NCBI RefSeq assembly: GCF_003323735.1
Contig: NZ_QOIM01000030.1
Location: 186,001-250,000 of the forward strand
Length of the DNA: 64,000 bases
Direction: 5' to 3'
Source of the DNA: Streptomyces reniochalinae
GTDB taxonomy: Bacteria; Actinomycetota; Actinomycetes; Streptomycetales; Streptomycetaceae
Shown here in pieces: positions 50,729 to 58,786 of this stretch (position 1 is its first letter; each line of letters starts with the position of its first letter). The notes beneath the pieces are model-generated. The model was given only the letters and a program-made list of their open reading frames with translations. It had not been told where the DNA came from and did not search any database. Made by a program: the position numbers and the translations under genes.

Positions 50729-52202
50729 GGTAGGCCTCCAGACCGTGCCTGCCGCCCTCGCGGCCGTAACCCGACTCCTTGTAGCCGCCGAACGGCGAGG
50801 TCGGATCGAACTTGTTGAAGGTGTTGGCCCACACCACCCCGGCCCGCAACCGGTTGGCCATCTTCAGGATGCGCGAGCCCTTCTCGGTCCAGATGCCGGC
50901 GGAGAGGCCGTAGGGGGTGTTGTTCGCCTTGGCGACCGCCTCGTCCGGCGTGCGGAAGGTCAGCACGGACAGCACGGGGCCGAAGATCTCCTCGCGTGCG
51001 ATCCGGTGCGCCTGGCTGACGTCGGTGAAGACGGTCGGAGCGAACCAGTAGCCCTCGGACGGCAGCGCGCACGGCGCCGACCAGCGCGCGGCGCCCTCCG
51101 CCTCGCCCGCGTCGGCCAGCTCGGTGATGCGGGCCAGCTGCTCGGCGGAGTTGATCGCGCCGACGTCGGTGTTCTTGTCGAGCGGATCGCCGACGCGGAG
51201 GGTGGCCAGCCGTCGTTTGAGCGCGTCGAGCACCTCGTCGTGCACCGACTCCTGGACCAGCAGGCGGGAGCCCGCGCAGCAGACCTGGCCCTGGTTGAAG
51301 AAGATGCCGCCCACGATGCCCTCGACGGCCTGGTCGAGCGGGGCGTCCTCGAAGACGATGTTGGCGCCCTTGCCGCCGAGTTCGAGCGTGAGCCGCTTGT
51401 CCGTGCCCGCGACGGTGCGGGCGATCTGCCTGCCGACGGCGGTCGATCCTGTGAAGGCCACCTTGTTCACGTCGGGGTGGGCCACCAGCGCCGCGCCCGT
51501 CGCCCCGTCCCCCGTGACGATGTTGACGACGCCCTTGGGCAGCCCGGCCTGGCGGCAGATGTCGGCGAAGAACAGCGCGGACAGCGGCGTCGTCTCGGCC
51601 GGCTTGAGGACGACCGTGTTGCCTGCGGCCAGCGCCGGAGCGATCTTCCAGGCCAGCATCAGCAGCGGGAAGTTCCAGGGGATGACCTGCGCGGCGACGC
51701 CCAGCGGGCGCGGGTCGGGGCCCAGCCCCGCCCAGGAGAGCTTGTCGGCCCAGCCCGCGTAGTAGAAGAAGTGCGCGGCGACGAGGGGAAGGTCGGCGTC
51801 GCGCGACTCGCGGATCGGCTTGCCGTTGTCCAGTGTCTCCAGCACCGCCAGCTCGCGGGAGCGCTCCTGGATGACGCGGGCGATCCGGAACAGGTACTTC
51901 GCGCGCTCGGTGCCCGGCAGCGCCGACCAGGGGCCGAACGCGGCGCGGGCCGCCCGCACCGCCGCCTCGACGTCCTCCTCACCGGCGTGCGCGACCTCGG
52001 CCAGCACCTCCTCGGTGGCCGGGGAGAGCGTCTTGAAGACCTTGCCCGCCGCGGCCTCGCGGAACTCGCCGTCGACGAACAGCCCGTAGGAGGGCGCGAG
52101 GTCGACGACGGCGCGGGACTCGGGCGCGGGCGCGTACGCGAACAGCTGCGACGCCGCGGCGGTCGCCGACGGGTCCTGCGGGGTGGTGTCGTTGTCGGTC
52201 AT
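50715..52202 (-). CDS. Aldehyde dehydrogenase (NAD(P)-dependent) of the deoC operon
   Basis: A 495-aa complete ALDH: APSYGLFVDGEFREAAAGK start of fold, VIPWNFPLLMLAWKIAPALAAGNT, FTGSTAVGRQIARTVAG, the catalytic Glu in LTLELGGKGANIVFEDA, the catalytic Cys in FFNQGQVCCAGSRLLV, and EEIFGPVLSVLTF and FGGYKESGYGREGG. ATG 52202 lies 2 nt after the deoC stop. DeoC yields acetaldehyde and glyceraldehyde-3-phosphate, so this enzyme probably oxidises the acetaldehyde to acetate. It is followed by the half-length paralogue. Confidence 0.94.
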   Translation of the reverse strand: MTDNDTTPQDPSATAAASQLFAYAPAPESRAVVDLAPSYGLFVDGEFREAAAGKVFKTLSPATEEVLAEVAHAGEEDVEAAVRAARAAFGPWSALPGTERAKYLFRIARVIQERSRELAVLETLDNGKPIRESRDADLPLVAAHFFYYAGWADKLSWAGLGPDPRPLGVAAQVIPWNFPLLMLAWKIAPALAAGNTVVLKPAETTPLSALFFADICRQAGLPKGVVNIVTGDGATGAALVAHPDVNKVAFTGSTAVGRQIARTVAGTDKRLTLELGGKGANIVFEDAPLDQAVEGIVGGIFFNQGQVCCAGSRLLVQESVHDEVLDALKRRLATLRVGDPLDKNTDVGAINSAEQLARITELADAGEAEGAARWSAPCALPSEGYWFAPTVFTDVSQAHRIAREEIFGPVLSVLTFRTPDEAVAKANNTPYGLSAGIWTEKGSRILKMANRLRAGVVWANTFNKFDPTSPFGGYKESGYGREGGRHGLEAYLEHA

Positions 52203-52204
52203 GC

Positions 52205-53182
52205 TCAGTCCACCGTCACGTAGTCGGGACCGGAGTAGCGTCCCGTGGTCAGTTTCTGGCGCTGCATCAGCAGGTCGTTGAGCAGGCTGGAGGCGCCGAA
52301 GCGGAACCAGTCGGGGCTCAGCCAGTCGCCGCCCGCCGTCTCGTTGACCAGCACCAGGTACTTGATCGCGTCCTTGGCCGTCCTGATGCCGCCCGCCGGC
52401 TTCACACCCACCTGCCGCCCGGTGGACGTGCGGAAGTCGCGGACCGCCTCCAGCATGAGCAGCGTGTTCGGTGGCGTCGCGTTGACGGCGACCTTGCCCG
52501 TGGAGGTCTTGATGAAGTCGGCGCCCGCGAGCATGGCCAGCCAGGAGGCGCGGCGGATGTTGTCGTAGGTGGCCAGCTCGCCGTTCTCGAAGATCACCTT
52601 CAGGTGCGCGTCGCCACAGGACTGCTTCACCTCGCGGATCTCCTCGAAGACCTGTAGGTAGCGGCCCGAGAGGAAGGCGCCGCGGTCGATCACCATGTCG
52701 ATCTCGTCCGCTCCGGCCGCCACCGCCTCGCGGGTGTCGGCGAGCTTGACGGAGAGCGCGGCGCGACCGGCGGGGAAGGCCGTGGCGACGGACGCCACCT
52801 TGACCTCGTCCGCCCCGGCGTCGGCCAGCGCCCGCTTGGCGGTGGCCGCCATGTCCGGGTAGACGCAGATGGCCGCGACGCGCGGCGCGGTGCGGTCGCC
52901 CGGATCGGGGCTCGCGCCCTTGGCACACAGGGAGCGGACCTTGCCAGGGGTGTCGGCGCCCTCGAGGGTCGTCAGGTCGATCATGGAGATCGCCAGGTCG
53001 AGCGCGTACGCCTTCGCTGAGGTCTTGATGGATCGGGTTCCCAGCGCCGCTGCCCGGGCTTCCAGCCCGACCGCGTCGACACCGGGGAGTCCGTGCAGGA
53101 AGCGGCGGAGAGCGGCGTCGGAGCTCGTCACGTCGGGGAGGGTGCCCCTCCCGGCGTCGCGAGGGGCCGCATCGGTAGGCAT
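52205..53182 (-). CDS. deoC: Deoxyribose-phosphate aldolase
   Basis: A 325-aa class I aldolase cleaving 2-deoxyribose-5-phosphate. Key segments: AAICVYPDMAATAKRAL, KVASVATAFPAGRAALSVKLADTREAVAAGADEIDMVID, LKVIFENGELATYDNIRRAS, and the Schiff-base lysine region AGADFIKTSTGKVAVNATPP, then VGVKPAGGIRTAKDAIKYL. It is longer than the E. coli enzyme because of a ~60-residue N-terminal extension. ATG 53182 is chosen over the longer frame, which would run through a perfect operator palindrome at 53202-53213. It heads an operon with two ALDH-type genes. Confidence 0.95.
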   Translation of the reverse strand: MPTDAAPRDAGRGTLPDVTSSDAALRRFLHGLPGVDAVGLEARAAALGTRSIKTSAKAYALDLAISMIDLTTLEGADTPGKVRSLCAKGASPDPGDRTAPRVAAICVYPDMAATAKRALADAGADEVKVASVATAFPAGRAALSVKLADTREAVAAGADEIDMVIDRGAFLSGRYLQVFEEIREVKQSCGDAHLKVIFENGELATYDNIRRASWLAMLAGADFIKTSTGKVAVNATPPNTLLMLEAVRDFRTSTGRQVGVKPAGGIRTAKDAIKYLVLVNETAGGDWLSPDWFRFGASSLLNDLLMQRQKLTTGRYSGPDYVTVD

Positions 53183-53201
53183 GCTCACCAGAGCACCATA
53201 T

Positions 53202-53213
53202 CTACGCGCGTAG
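53202..53213. promoter_or_regulatory. Nucleoside-regulon operator candidate 3 (deoC)
   Basis: Perfect CTACGCGCGTAG, 19 nt upstream of the deoC ATG, flanked by ATAT on the deoC side. Same 12-mer as before add and pnp. Confidence 0.8.
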
Positions 53214-53538
53214 TCGCGTGTCACCCCTCGGAATCGGAAAGGGGCCGACCGCGAGGGGAGGGGCCTGCACCGAGGGGAGGGGACCTGTACCGAGGGGGGC
53301 CTGCACTAAGGAGAGGGCGCTGCACCGCGCGAGGGCGCTGCGTCGTCGGGGGAGCGGTGCCGTCGACGGGAGGGCGTTGCGTCGACGGGAGAGCGGTGCC
53401 GTACACCGACGGAAAGCGCTCGTGCCGGAGCCGTCCCGAGGGGCGGCCGCGCGGCGGAGCCGCCGGGGGCGGCTCGGGGAGTGTTTCGATGCCGTACCGC
53501 AATGCCCGCCATGCGGACGGTCGGGCACAATCGATCGC
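53214..53538. other. Repeat-rich spacer between deoC and the PH-like gene
   Basis: 325 nt with no supported gene. From 53255 to about 53415 it has overlapping imperfect repeats built on GAGGGGAGGGGMCTG and GTCGACGGGAG / GAGCGGTGCCG units of roughly 19-20 nt. A GC-only hairpin follows near 53450-53478. The promoter of the rightward gene should be here, but no hexamers stand out. Confidence 0.65.
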
Positions 53539-54240
53539 ATGACGAGCGAGGACAAGCGCCAGGACGACGGCCCCGAGGGCCAGGGCGACGGGGGCCGAGC
53601 CGCGGGGGAGGAGTTCCCCGACCGGGTCTACCGGTCGCCCGCCGGAATGGCGGGCGGCATCGTGCTGCTCGCCATCGGCCTCTGGCTGGCCGGTGACGCC
53701 GTCTTCGGCGGCGAGGGCCGCACCCCGTGGCTCGCGCTCGCAGGGCTGCTGCTCGCCGTCCCCCTCGTCGTCGCCTTCACGCTGCGGCCCGCCGTCTTCG
53801 CGGGCGAGCGGCGGATGAAGGTGCGCAACCCCTTCCGCACCGTCGAGGTCCCCTGGGGCACGGTCGAGACGATCCGCGCCGGCTACTCCAGCGAGGTCGT
53901 CGCCGACGGCACCAAGTACCAACTGTGGTCGATCCCCGTCTCGCTGCGGGCCCGTAAGAAGGCGACCCGGCACAACGAGCGCGTCGCCACCGGAAGGCCG
54001 CCCCTCTCTCGTGCCGGGCTCTTCGGCGGACGCGGGGCGCCCGACCTCCCCGCCGAGGCCGACGCGAGTGAGAAGCGCGCCCCCTCCGACCAGGCGGTCG
54101 ACGAGCTGCGTGCGCTGGTGGACGACCACGGCGCCAAGGAGAAGTCCCAAGGCGAGGTCACCGTCCGCTGGTCCTTCGAGGTCCTCGCCCCCGCGCTGGC
54201 GGGCGCCGTGCTCCTGGCGGTACTGCTCGCGACGCAGTGA
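53539..54240 (+). CDS. PH-domain-like membrane protein
   Basis: A 233-aa protein. After ~30 polar residues come two close hydrophobic segments (AGGIVLLAIGLWLAGDAV and WLALAGLLLAVPLVVAFTL). A cytoplasmic beta-rich domain follows (RRMKVRNPFRTVEVPWGTVETIRAGYSSEVVADGTKYQLWSIPVSLRARKK) that fits a bacterial PH-like domain. A third hydrophobic segment (LAPALAGAVLLAVLLA) closes the C-terminus. ATG 53539 is the first start after the repeat region. Function unknown. Confidence 0.82.
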   Translation: MTSEDKRQDDGPEGQGDGGRAAGEEFPDRVYRSPAGMAGGIVLLAIGLWLAGDAVFGGEGRTPWLALAGLLLAVPLVVAFTLRPAVFAGERRMKVRNPFRTVEVPWGTVETIRAGYSSEVVADGTKYQLWSIPVSLRARKKATRHNERVATGRPPLSRAGLFGGRGAPDLPAEADASEKRAPSDQAVDELRALVDDHGAKEKSQGEVTVRWSFEVLAPALAGAVLLAVLLATQ

Positions 54241-54306
54241 CCGCAGGGCGCCCCGGCCGGATGCCCGGTGCCCCGACCGGGATCGTGGGCTCACGAGAGG
54301 GCGACG

Positions 54307-54390
54307 TCAGCTCACGCTCCACAGCCGCACCGTCTTGTCGTCGCTGCCGGTGGCCAGGATGCTCTTGCCCGGGCTGGACGCCACCGCTTT
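54307..54390 (-). pseudogene. WD40-repeat C-terminal remnant
   Basis: The minus strand reads SPGKSILATGSDDKTVRLW then SVS and a stop. This is the exact ending of a WD40 blade (G-S-D-D-K-T-V-R-L-W). Upstream the frame turns into repetitive sequence with no further blades, so only the last repeat of a WD40 protein survives. Confidence 0.72.
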
Positions 54391-54805
54391 GGCGCGAGCG
54401 CCGGAACGGCACAGGCGCCGGAGCCGCCAGGGCACCGGAACGGCCGAGGCGCCAAAGCGGCCCAGGCGCCGCTCACCGGTGAGGTCGTCACCCGAGCGCC
54501 CGCGTGCGCCGGGGTACGCCCTTTGCCGGCCGTCGTGGGCCGAAGTGCGGTCACCGCGCCAGGCATTCCCCGTAGGAGGTTTGAGTACGCGCACTCATGT
54601 CCGCGCCCGTGAGTGCTCCATAGCCTCCGTGTCATGGGCGTACACAGCACCGGCGGGGAAGCGGCGCCCGGCCTGCCGCGGGTGGGACCACCGGGGTCGC
54701 ATCGGCGCTGCCGGAGCGGGGCGTGGGCCCCGAGCAGCCGCGGCGTACCGTCGCCGCGCACAGCGGACTCGCGCTCGCCGAGCGGATGTTCGGGCGGGCC
54801 AGGGG

Positions 54806-54912
54806 GTCGTGTCCCGGCGCGTCGCGGCCGAGGACGAGTACGCCTCGACCCTCGCCACCCGGGCCGCCCACACGGCGCTCGGCCTGGCGGGGCTCGACCC
54901 GCTGGAGATCTC
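54806..54912 (+). pseudogene. 3-oxoacyl-ACP synthase III / OleA-like N-terminal fragment
   Basis: The plus strand reads VVSRRVAAEDEYASTLATR, then AAHTALGLAGLDPLEI. This matches the early region of KAS III/OleA proteins (R-R-x-A-x-x-x-E-x-x-x-x-L-A, then A-A-x-x-A-L-x-x-A-G-L-D-P). No start or catalytic Cys-His-Asn part remains; the sequence breaks off where the reductase gene starts. Probably a deletion remnant. Confidence 0.55.
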
Positions 54913-54923
54913 GGGGAGGAACC

Positions 54924-55853
54924 GTGACCACGATCGCCGTCACCGGAGCGAGCGGCTTCTGCGGCAGTCACGTCGCGAGGGCCGCGGCCGCACAGGGCGC
55001 CGAGGTGGTGTGCGTGGGCCGGCGCCCCGGACCCGTCGGCCGTCACATCCACTGGGACGCGGCGCTGGGCCGGCCACCGGACCTGGGCGGGGCGGACACG
55101 GTGGTGCACTGCGCCGCCGCCGTGGGCGACCCGGTGCCGGGCTCACCCCGCGAGGCGGCGATGCGCGCCGTCAACGTGGCGGGCACGGAGACCCTGCTGC
55201 GCGCCGCGGCGGGGCGGCCCCTGGTGTGGGTGAGCAGCGCCGGCGTCTACGCCCCGGGACCGGAGCGGGCGCGGCTGCGGGAAGAGCACCCGGTGGGCGC
55301 CCAGCTGAACGCCTACGGGCGTACGAAGGCGGAAGGCGAGGCGCTGGCGCTGTCCGCCGGCGCGGTGGTGCTGCGGCCCCGGGCCGTGTACGGCGTGGGG
55401 GACCCGCATCTGGTGCCGCGGCTCCTGGGGCGGGTGCGGCGCGGCATGTTGCTGCTGCCGGGCCGTGACGTGCGGCTGAGTCTGACGGCTGTGGAGAACC
55501 TGGCCGACGCCTGCCTGGCCGCCGCCGGCTGGCCACCGGGCGCCTACAACATCGCGGACCCGGTCCCCTACAGCAGGGACGAGGCGGTCCGCACGGTCCT
55601 GGCCGCCCACGGGGTGCACGCCCGTGTGGGGCACCTTCCTGCGGCGTTCGCACGCGCGGCGGCGACGGCCGTCGAGCGGCTGGCGCGGCGGCGTCCGTTC
55701 GCCGAGCCGCCGCTGACCCGCTACGCGGTCGAACAGCTGGCGCGCGGCGTCGTCCTGGACGTCACCAAGGCCCGCCGCCAGGGCTGGGAGGCCCAGCGCA
55801 CCCTGACCGACTACGCCCTGGCTCTCGGCCAGTACCGTCCCCGGGCCGGTTAG
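54924..55853 (+). CDS. NAD(P)-dependent epimerase/dehydrogenase (OleD-like)
   Basis: A 309-aa short-chain dehydrogenase of the extended type. The Rossmann motif is TTIAVTGASGFCGSHVARAA, with LGGADTVVHCAAAVGDP, NVAGTETLLRAA, VWVSSAGVYAPG and the active-site YGRTKAEGEALAL (Y-x-x-x-K). It continues LRPRAVYGVGDPHLVPRLLGR and YNIADPVPYSRDEAV. It resembles 3-beta-HSD/OleD reductases that act on beta-keto acids. GTG 54924 follows GGGGAGGA. With an OleA-like fragment immediately upstream it may be the survivor of an olefin-type cluster. Its 3' end overlaps the convergent NAT gene by 92 nt. Confidence 0.8.
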   Translation: MTTIAVTGASGFCGSHVARAAAAQGAEVVCVGRRPGPVGRHIHWDAALGRPPDLGGADTVVHCAAAVGDPVPGSPREAAMRAVNVAGTETLLRAAAGRPLVWVSSAGVYAPGPERARLREEHPVGAQLNAYGRTKAEGEALALSAGAVVLRPRAVYGVGDPHLVPRLLGRVRRGMLLLPGRDVRLSLTAVENLADACLAAAGWPPGAYNIADPVPYSRDEAVRTVLAAHGVHARVGHLPAAFARAAATAVERLARRRPFAEPPLTRYAVEQLARGVVLDVTKARRQGWEAQRTLTDYALALGQYRPRAG

Positions 55854-56718
55854 CGGGCGCGCCCTTGTCCGGGGCGGTGGACCGTCCGCCGCGTTCGACG
55901 TGGTCGACCAGCAGCCGGGCGTCTTCCTCGGACAGGTCGATGCCGAAGGGGTCGGCGAACAGCTTGGGCAGCTCGGACGGTTCGACGGTGCGTTCCTCTT
56001 CGGGGGCCAGTCCTGTGGCGGCGGTGGTCGTCCAGGTGAGGCCGTCGAGCTGGTCGGTGCGGTCGGGGCGGACCCGCTGGAGGAAGGGGCGGCGGTTGAA
56101 GGGGGAGTGGGAGCTGGTGGCGATGAAGTGGTTGCCGAGCACGTAGTCGGCCGGGTACTGCGGGTCCTCGGTGAAGGTGTGCCGCGCCATCCAGCCGCCG
56201 TCGGCGTCCTGCTGGTGCAGCATCCATCCCTCGGCCCCCGGAGTGACCTCGGTATGCCGCAGCCAGAACCTGCGCCCCTCGATGGTCGGCTCACTGCCGT
56301 CCACCAGTTCGATGATGTCCAGCGGGCTGGTGCCGAAGCCGATGTCGCTCAGCCAGCGGCGTCCCTCCACGGTGACCAGCACCATCGCGTGCGTCGCGGG
56401 CCGGATCCTGTCCGCGCCCATGCGGGGACGGCCCGAGGCGGCGGTGAAGGTGAACCCGAGCCGCTCCAGCGCCGCCGCGTAGAGCACGACGTGCTCGAAG
56501 CAGTAGCCGCCCTGGCCGCGGCGCACCAGCTTGTCCTGGACCTGGGCCAGGTCCAGCGGGACGGACCCGTGCACGAGGCAGTCCAGATTGCCCCAGCGCA
56601 CCGTCAGTACGTGGGCCCGGTGCAGCGCGCGCAACGTCTCCAGGGCGGGGGTGCGCTGCCCCTCGTACCCCAGCCGCGCCAGGTAGGCGTCGAGGTCCAG
56701 CTGATCGCCGTGCCACAT
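55762..56718 (-). CDS. nat: Arylamine N-acetyltransferase
   Basis: A 318-aa enzyme transferring acetyl from acetyl-CoA to arylamines or hydrazines. The triad is present: C73 in RRGQGGYCFEHVVLYAA, H110 in IRPATHAMVLV, and D125 in RRWLSDIGFGTSP. The first ~275 residues match the family length; the final ~40 residues are a Gly/Pro/Arg-rich tail reading antisense through the end of the OleD-like gene. In actinomycetes such enzymes also close amide bonds in ansamycin synthesis, but no polyketide genes are nearby, so xenobiotic acetylation is likely. Confidence 0.92.
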   Translation of the reverse strand: MWHGDQLDLDAYLARLGYEGQRTPALETLRALHRAHVLTVRWGNLDCLVHGSVPLDLAQVQDKLVRRGQGGYCFEHVVLYAAALERLGFTFTAASGRPRMGADRIRPATHAMVLVTVEGRRWLSDIGFGTSPLDIIELVDGSEPTIEGRRFWLRHTEVTPGAEGWMLHQQDADGGWMARHTFTEDPQYPADYVLGNHFIATSSHSPFNRRPFLQRVRPDRTDQLDGLTWTTTAATGLAPEEERTVEPSELPKLFADPFGIDLSEEDARLLVDHVERGGRSTAPDKGAPANRPGDGTGREPGRSRSGCAGPPSPGGGPW

Positions 56719-56858
56719 CGGGCGGGCTCCTCAGGGTCGTGGTGGCCGTGGGGACCTTCCGTCCCTCCCACTCGAACTCGAACAAGCGGGCGACTATTCC
56801 GGCGTGCGGAGGTCCGCGCACCGGAACAGCCGCCCGACAGCCCTGCCCGGCTACGCGA

Positions 56859-58658
56859 CTACAGCCCCGTCGCCCGCCTCAGATCGTCCTTGAAACGGGC
56901 CAGCACCGCCGCGCCACGCTCACGCGCGGGTCCCAGACCGGCGGCCTCGCCCACCGGAACGACGACCTCCAGATAGCACTTGAGCTTCGGCTCGGTGCCG
57001 CTCGGGCGCACCACCACGCGGCCCCCGCCGACCCCCTCGGACCCGGCCAGCGCATAGCGCAGCCCGTCCGTCGGGGGCAGTGACCCGGTGCCCTGGGTGA
57101 GGTCGTCCGTACGGGCGACCGCCAGCCCGCCCAGCGCCGTCGGCGGCTCGGCCCGCAGCCGCTCCATCGCCGCGCCGATCAGCGACAGGTCGGACACCCG
57201 CACGGAGAGCTGGTCGGTGGCGTGGACGCCGTACTCGACGTCGAGGTCGTCCAGCAGGTCGCCCAGGGTGCGCCCCGCCTGCCTCAGCTCGGCGGCCAGC
57301 TCGGCGACCAGCAGCGCCGCCGTGATCCCGTCCTTGTCGCGGACGCCCTCCGGGTCGACGCAGTAGCCCAGTGCCTCCTCGTAGCCGTAGCGCAGCCCCT
57401 CGACGCGGGCCAGCCACTTGAACCCGGTCAGCGTCTCCGCGTACGGCAGCCCGGCGGACCCGGCGATGCGCTCCAGCAGGGAGGAGGAGACGATCGTCGT
57501 CGCGAAGGTGCCCTTGGCGTGCTTGTGGATCAGATGGGTGGCCAGCAGCGCGCCCACCTGGTCGCCGCGCAGCATCCGCCAGCCGTCCTCGGCCGCCGCG
57601 TCCGGTACGGCGACGCCGCAGCGGTCGGCGTCCGGGTCGTTGGCGATGATCACGTCGGGGCGCTCGCCGTGCTCGGCCTCCCAGGCACGCGCGGTCGCGT
57701 ACGCGCGCGCCATCGCGCCCGGTTCCTCCGGGTTGGGAAACGCCACCGTGGAGAAGTCCGGGTCGGGCTCGGCCTGCTCGGCGACAGGCACCGGCGAGGG
57801 GAAACCCGCCCGCTCGAACGCCAGCCGCGCCGTCTCGTGGCCCACGCCGTGCATCGCCGTGTGCACCACCCGCACCTCGCGCGGCGACCCCTCGGTCAAA
57901 ACGGCACCCGAACGCGCCAGGTAGGCGTCGAGCACCTCGGCGCCCAGCACCTGCCAGCCGGACTCCGCCCGTGGCACACCGGCCAGCGGGCCGACCGCGG
58001 CGATCTCGTCCGCGATCTGCCCGTCGGCGGGCGGCACGATCTGCAAGCCGTCGCCCAGGTAGACCTTGTAGCCGTTGTCGCGGGGCGGATTGTGGCTGGC
58101 CGTGACCATGATCCCGGCGGCCGCGCCCAGGTGCCGCACCGCGAAGGCGAGCACCGGAGTGGGCAGCGGCGACGGCAGCACCGCCGCGCGCAGCCCCGCG
58201 CCGACCATCACAGCAGCCGTGTCGCGGGCGAAGTCGGCACTCTTGTACCGCGCGTCGTAGCCGACCACGACCAGCGGCGCCTCGCCCCGGGCCGTCCCGC
58301 CGGCCCGGTGCGCCCGCAGATGGGCGGCGATTCCGGCCGCCGCCCGGATGACGACGGAGCGGTTCATCCGCATCGGGCCCGCGCCCAGCTCACCGCGCAG
58401 GCCCGCCGTGCCGAACTGGAGAGTGCCGGAGAACCGGTCCCGCAGCTCCTCCACCGCCCGGGTGTCGACGAGCCCGGCCAGCTCCTGGCGGGTCTGCGGG
58501 TCGGGGTCCTCGGCCAGCCACTCACGGGCCCGGGCGAGCAGCGCCTCGTCGGAGTCCCGGGCCTCCCGGGCCCGTGTCCCGGCCCCGGACGCCTCGTCGG
58601 CCTCCCGTACCCCCGTGGCCTCGTCGGCCCGTGCGTCGTCCCGCCGGGCGTCGCTCAT
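56859..58658 (-). CDS. Phosphomannomutase/phosphoglucomutase family enzyme (phosphohexo- or pentomutase)
   Basis: A 599-aa alpha-D-phosphohexomutase. The four domains show their markers: LQFGTAGLRGELGAGPMRMN at the start, catalytic phosphoserine loop GIMVTASHNPPRDNGYKVY, metal site IIANDPDADRCGVAVPD, sugar loop LTGFKWLARVEG, and phosphate-binding VVRPSGTEPKLKCYLEV. A ~50-residue acidic N-terminal extension precedes it. ATG 58658 is preferred to the longer frame. It lies 128 nt downstream of pnp on the same strand, so it may isomerise (deoxy)ribose-1-phosphate or hexose-phosphates. This length class includes pentose/hexose mutases linked to nucleoside breakdown. Confidence 0.9.
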   Translation of the reverse strand: MSDARRDDARADEATGVREADEASGAGTRAREARDSDEALLARAREWLAEDPDPQTRQELAGLVDTRAVEELRDRFSGTLQFGTAGLRGELGAGPMRMNRSVVIRAAAGIAAHLRAHRAGGTARGEAPLVVVGYDARYKSADFARDTAAVMVGAGLRAAVLPSPLPTPVLAFAVRHLGAAAGIMVTASHNPPRDNGYKVYLGDGLQIVPPADGQIADEIAAVGPLAGVPRAESGWQVLGAEVLDAYLARSGAVLTEGSPREVRVVHTAMHGVGHETARLAFERAGFPSPVPVAEQAEPDPDFSTVAFPNPEEPGAMARAYATARAWEAEHGERPDVIIANDPDADRCGVAVPDAAAEDGWRMLRGDQVGALLATHLIHKHAKGTFATTIVSSSLLERIAGSAGLPYAETLTGFKWLARVEGLRYGYEEALGYCVDPEGVRDKDGITAALLVAELAAELRQAGRTLGDLLDDLDVEYGVHATDQLSVRVSDLSLIGAAMERLRAEPPTALGGLAVARTDDLTQGTGSLPPTDGLRYALAGSEGVGGGRVVVRPSGTEPKLKCYLEVVVPVGEAAGLGPARERGAAVLARFKDDLRRATGL

Positions 58659-58692
58659 CGTGTCTGTCCTGCCTTTCGCGGTGGAGAGCTCT

Positions 58693-58753
58693 CGCGAGGG
58701 AGCCCCCGTGGCGGGGCCCCCATGGTGGGGCCCCATGGTGGGGAGCCCTCGCG
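58693..58753 (-). repeat. Palindrome-rich pnp-phosphohexomutase spacer
   Basis: CGCGAGGG (58693-58700) pairs with CCCTCGCG (58746-58753), enclosing repeated GGGGCCCC/CCATGG palindromes. The minus-strand transcript would fold into a long hairpin inside the operon, a candidate attenuator or processing site. Confidence 0.65.
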
Positions 58754-58786
58754 GTGGAGAGCTGGAGAGGGGCTGCGGGCGTGGCC

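Larger units (their letters stand above)
54241..54923. other. Region of gene remnants (683 nt)
   Basis: No intact gene. It contains a WD40-repeat remnant on the minus strand (54307-about 54390), a repeated unit around ACCGGAACGGC/GGCGCCAAAGCGG (54395-54470), and a ketoacyl-synthase-III-like N-terminal fragment on the plus strand (about 54809-54912) running straight into the next gene's ribosome-binding site. Confidence 0.7.

Noticed and set aside
57690..57712. Extra TACGCGCG-containing site inside the phosphohexomutase gene
   Set aside because: It lacks the full CTACGCGCGTAG dyad and lies within coding sequence, so it was not counted as an operator.
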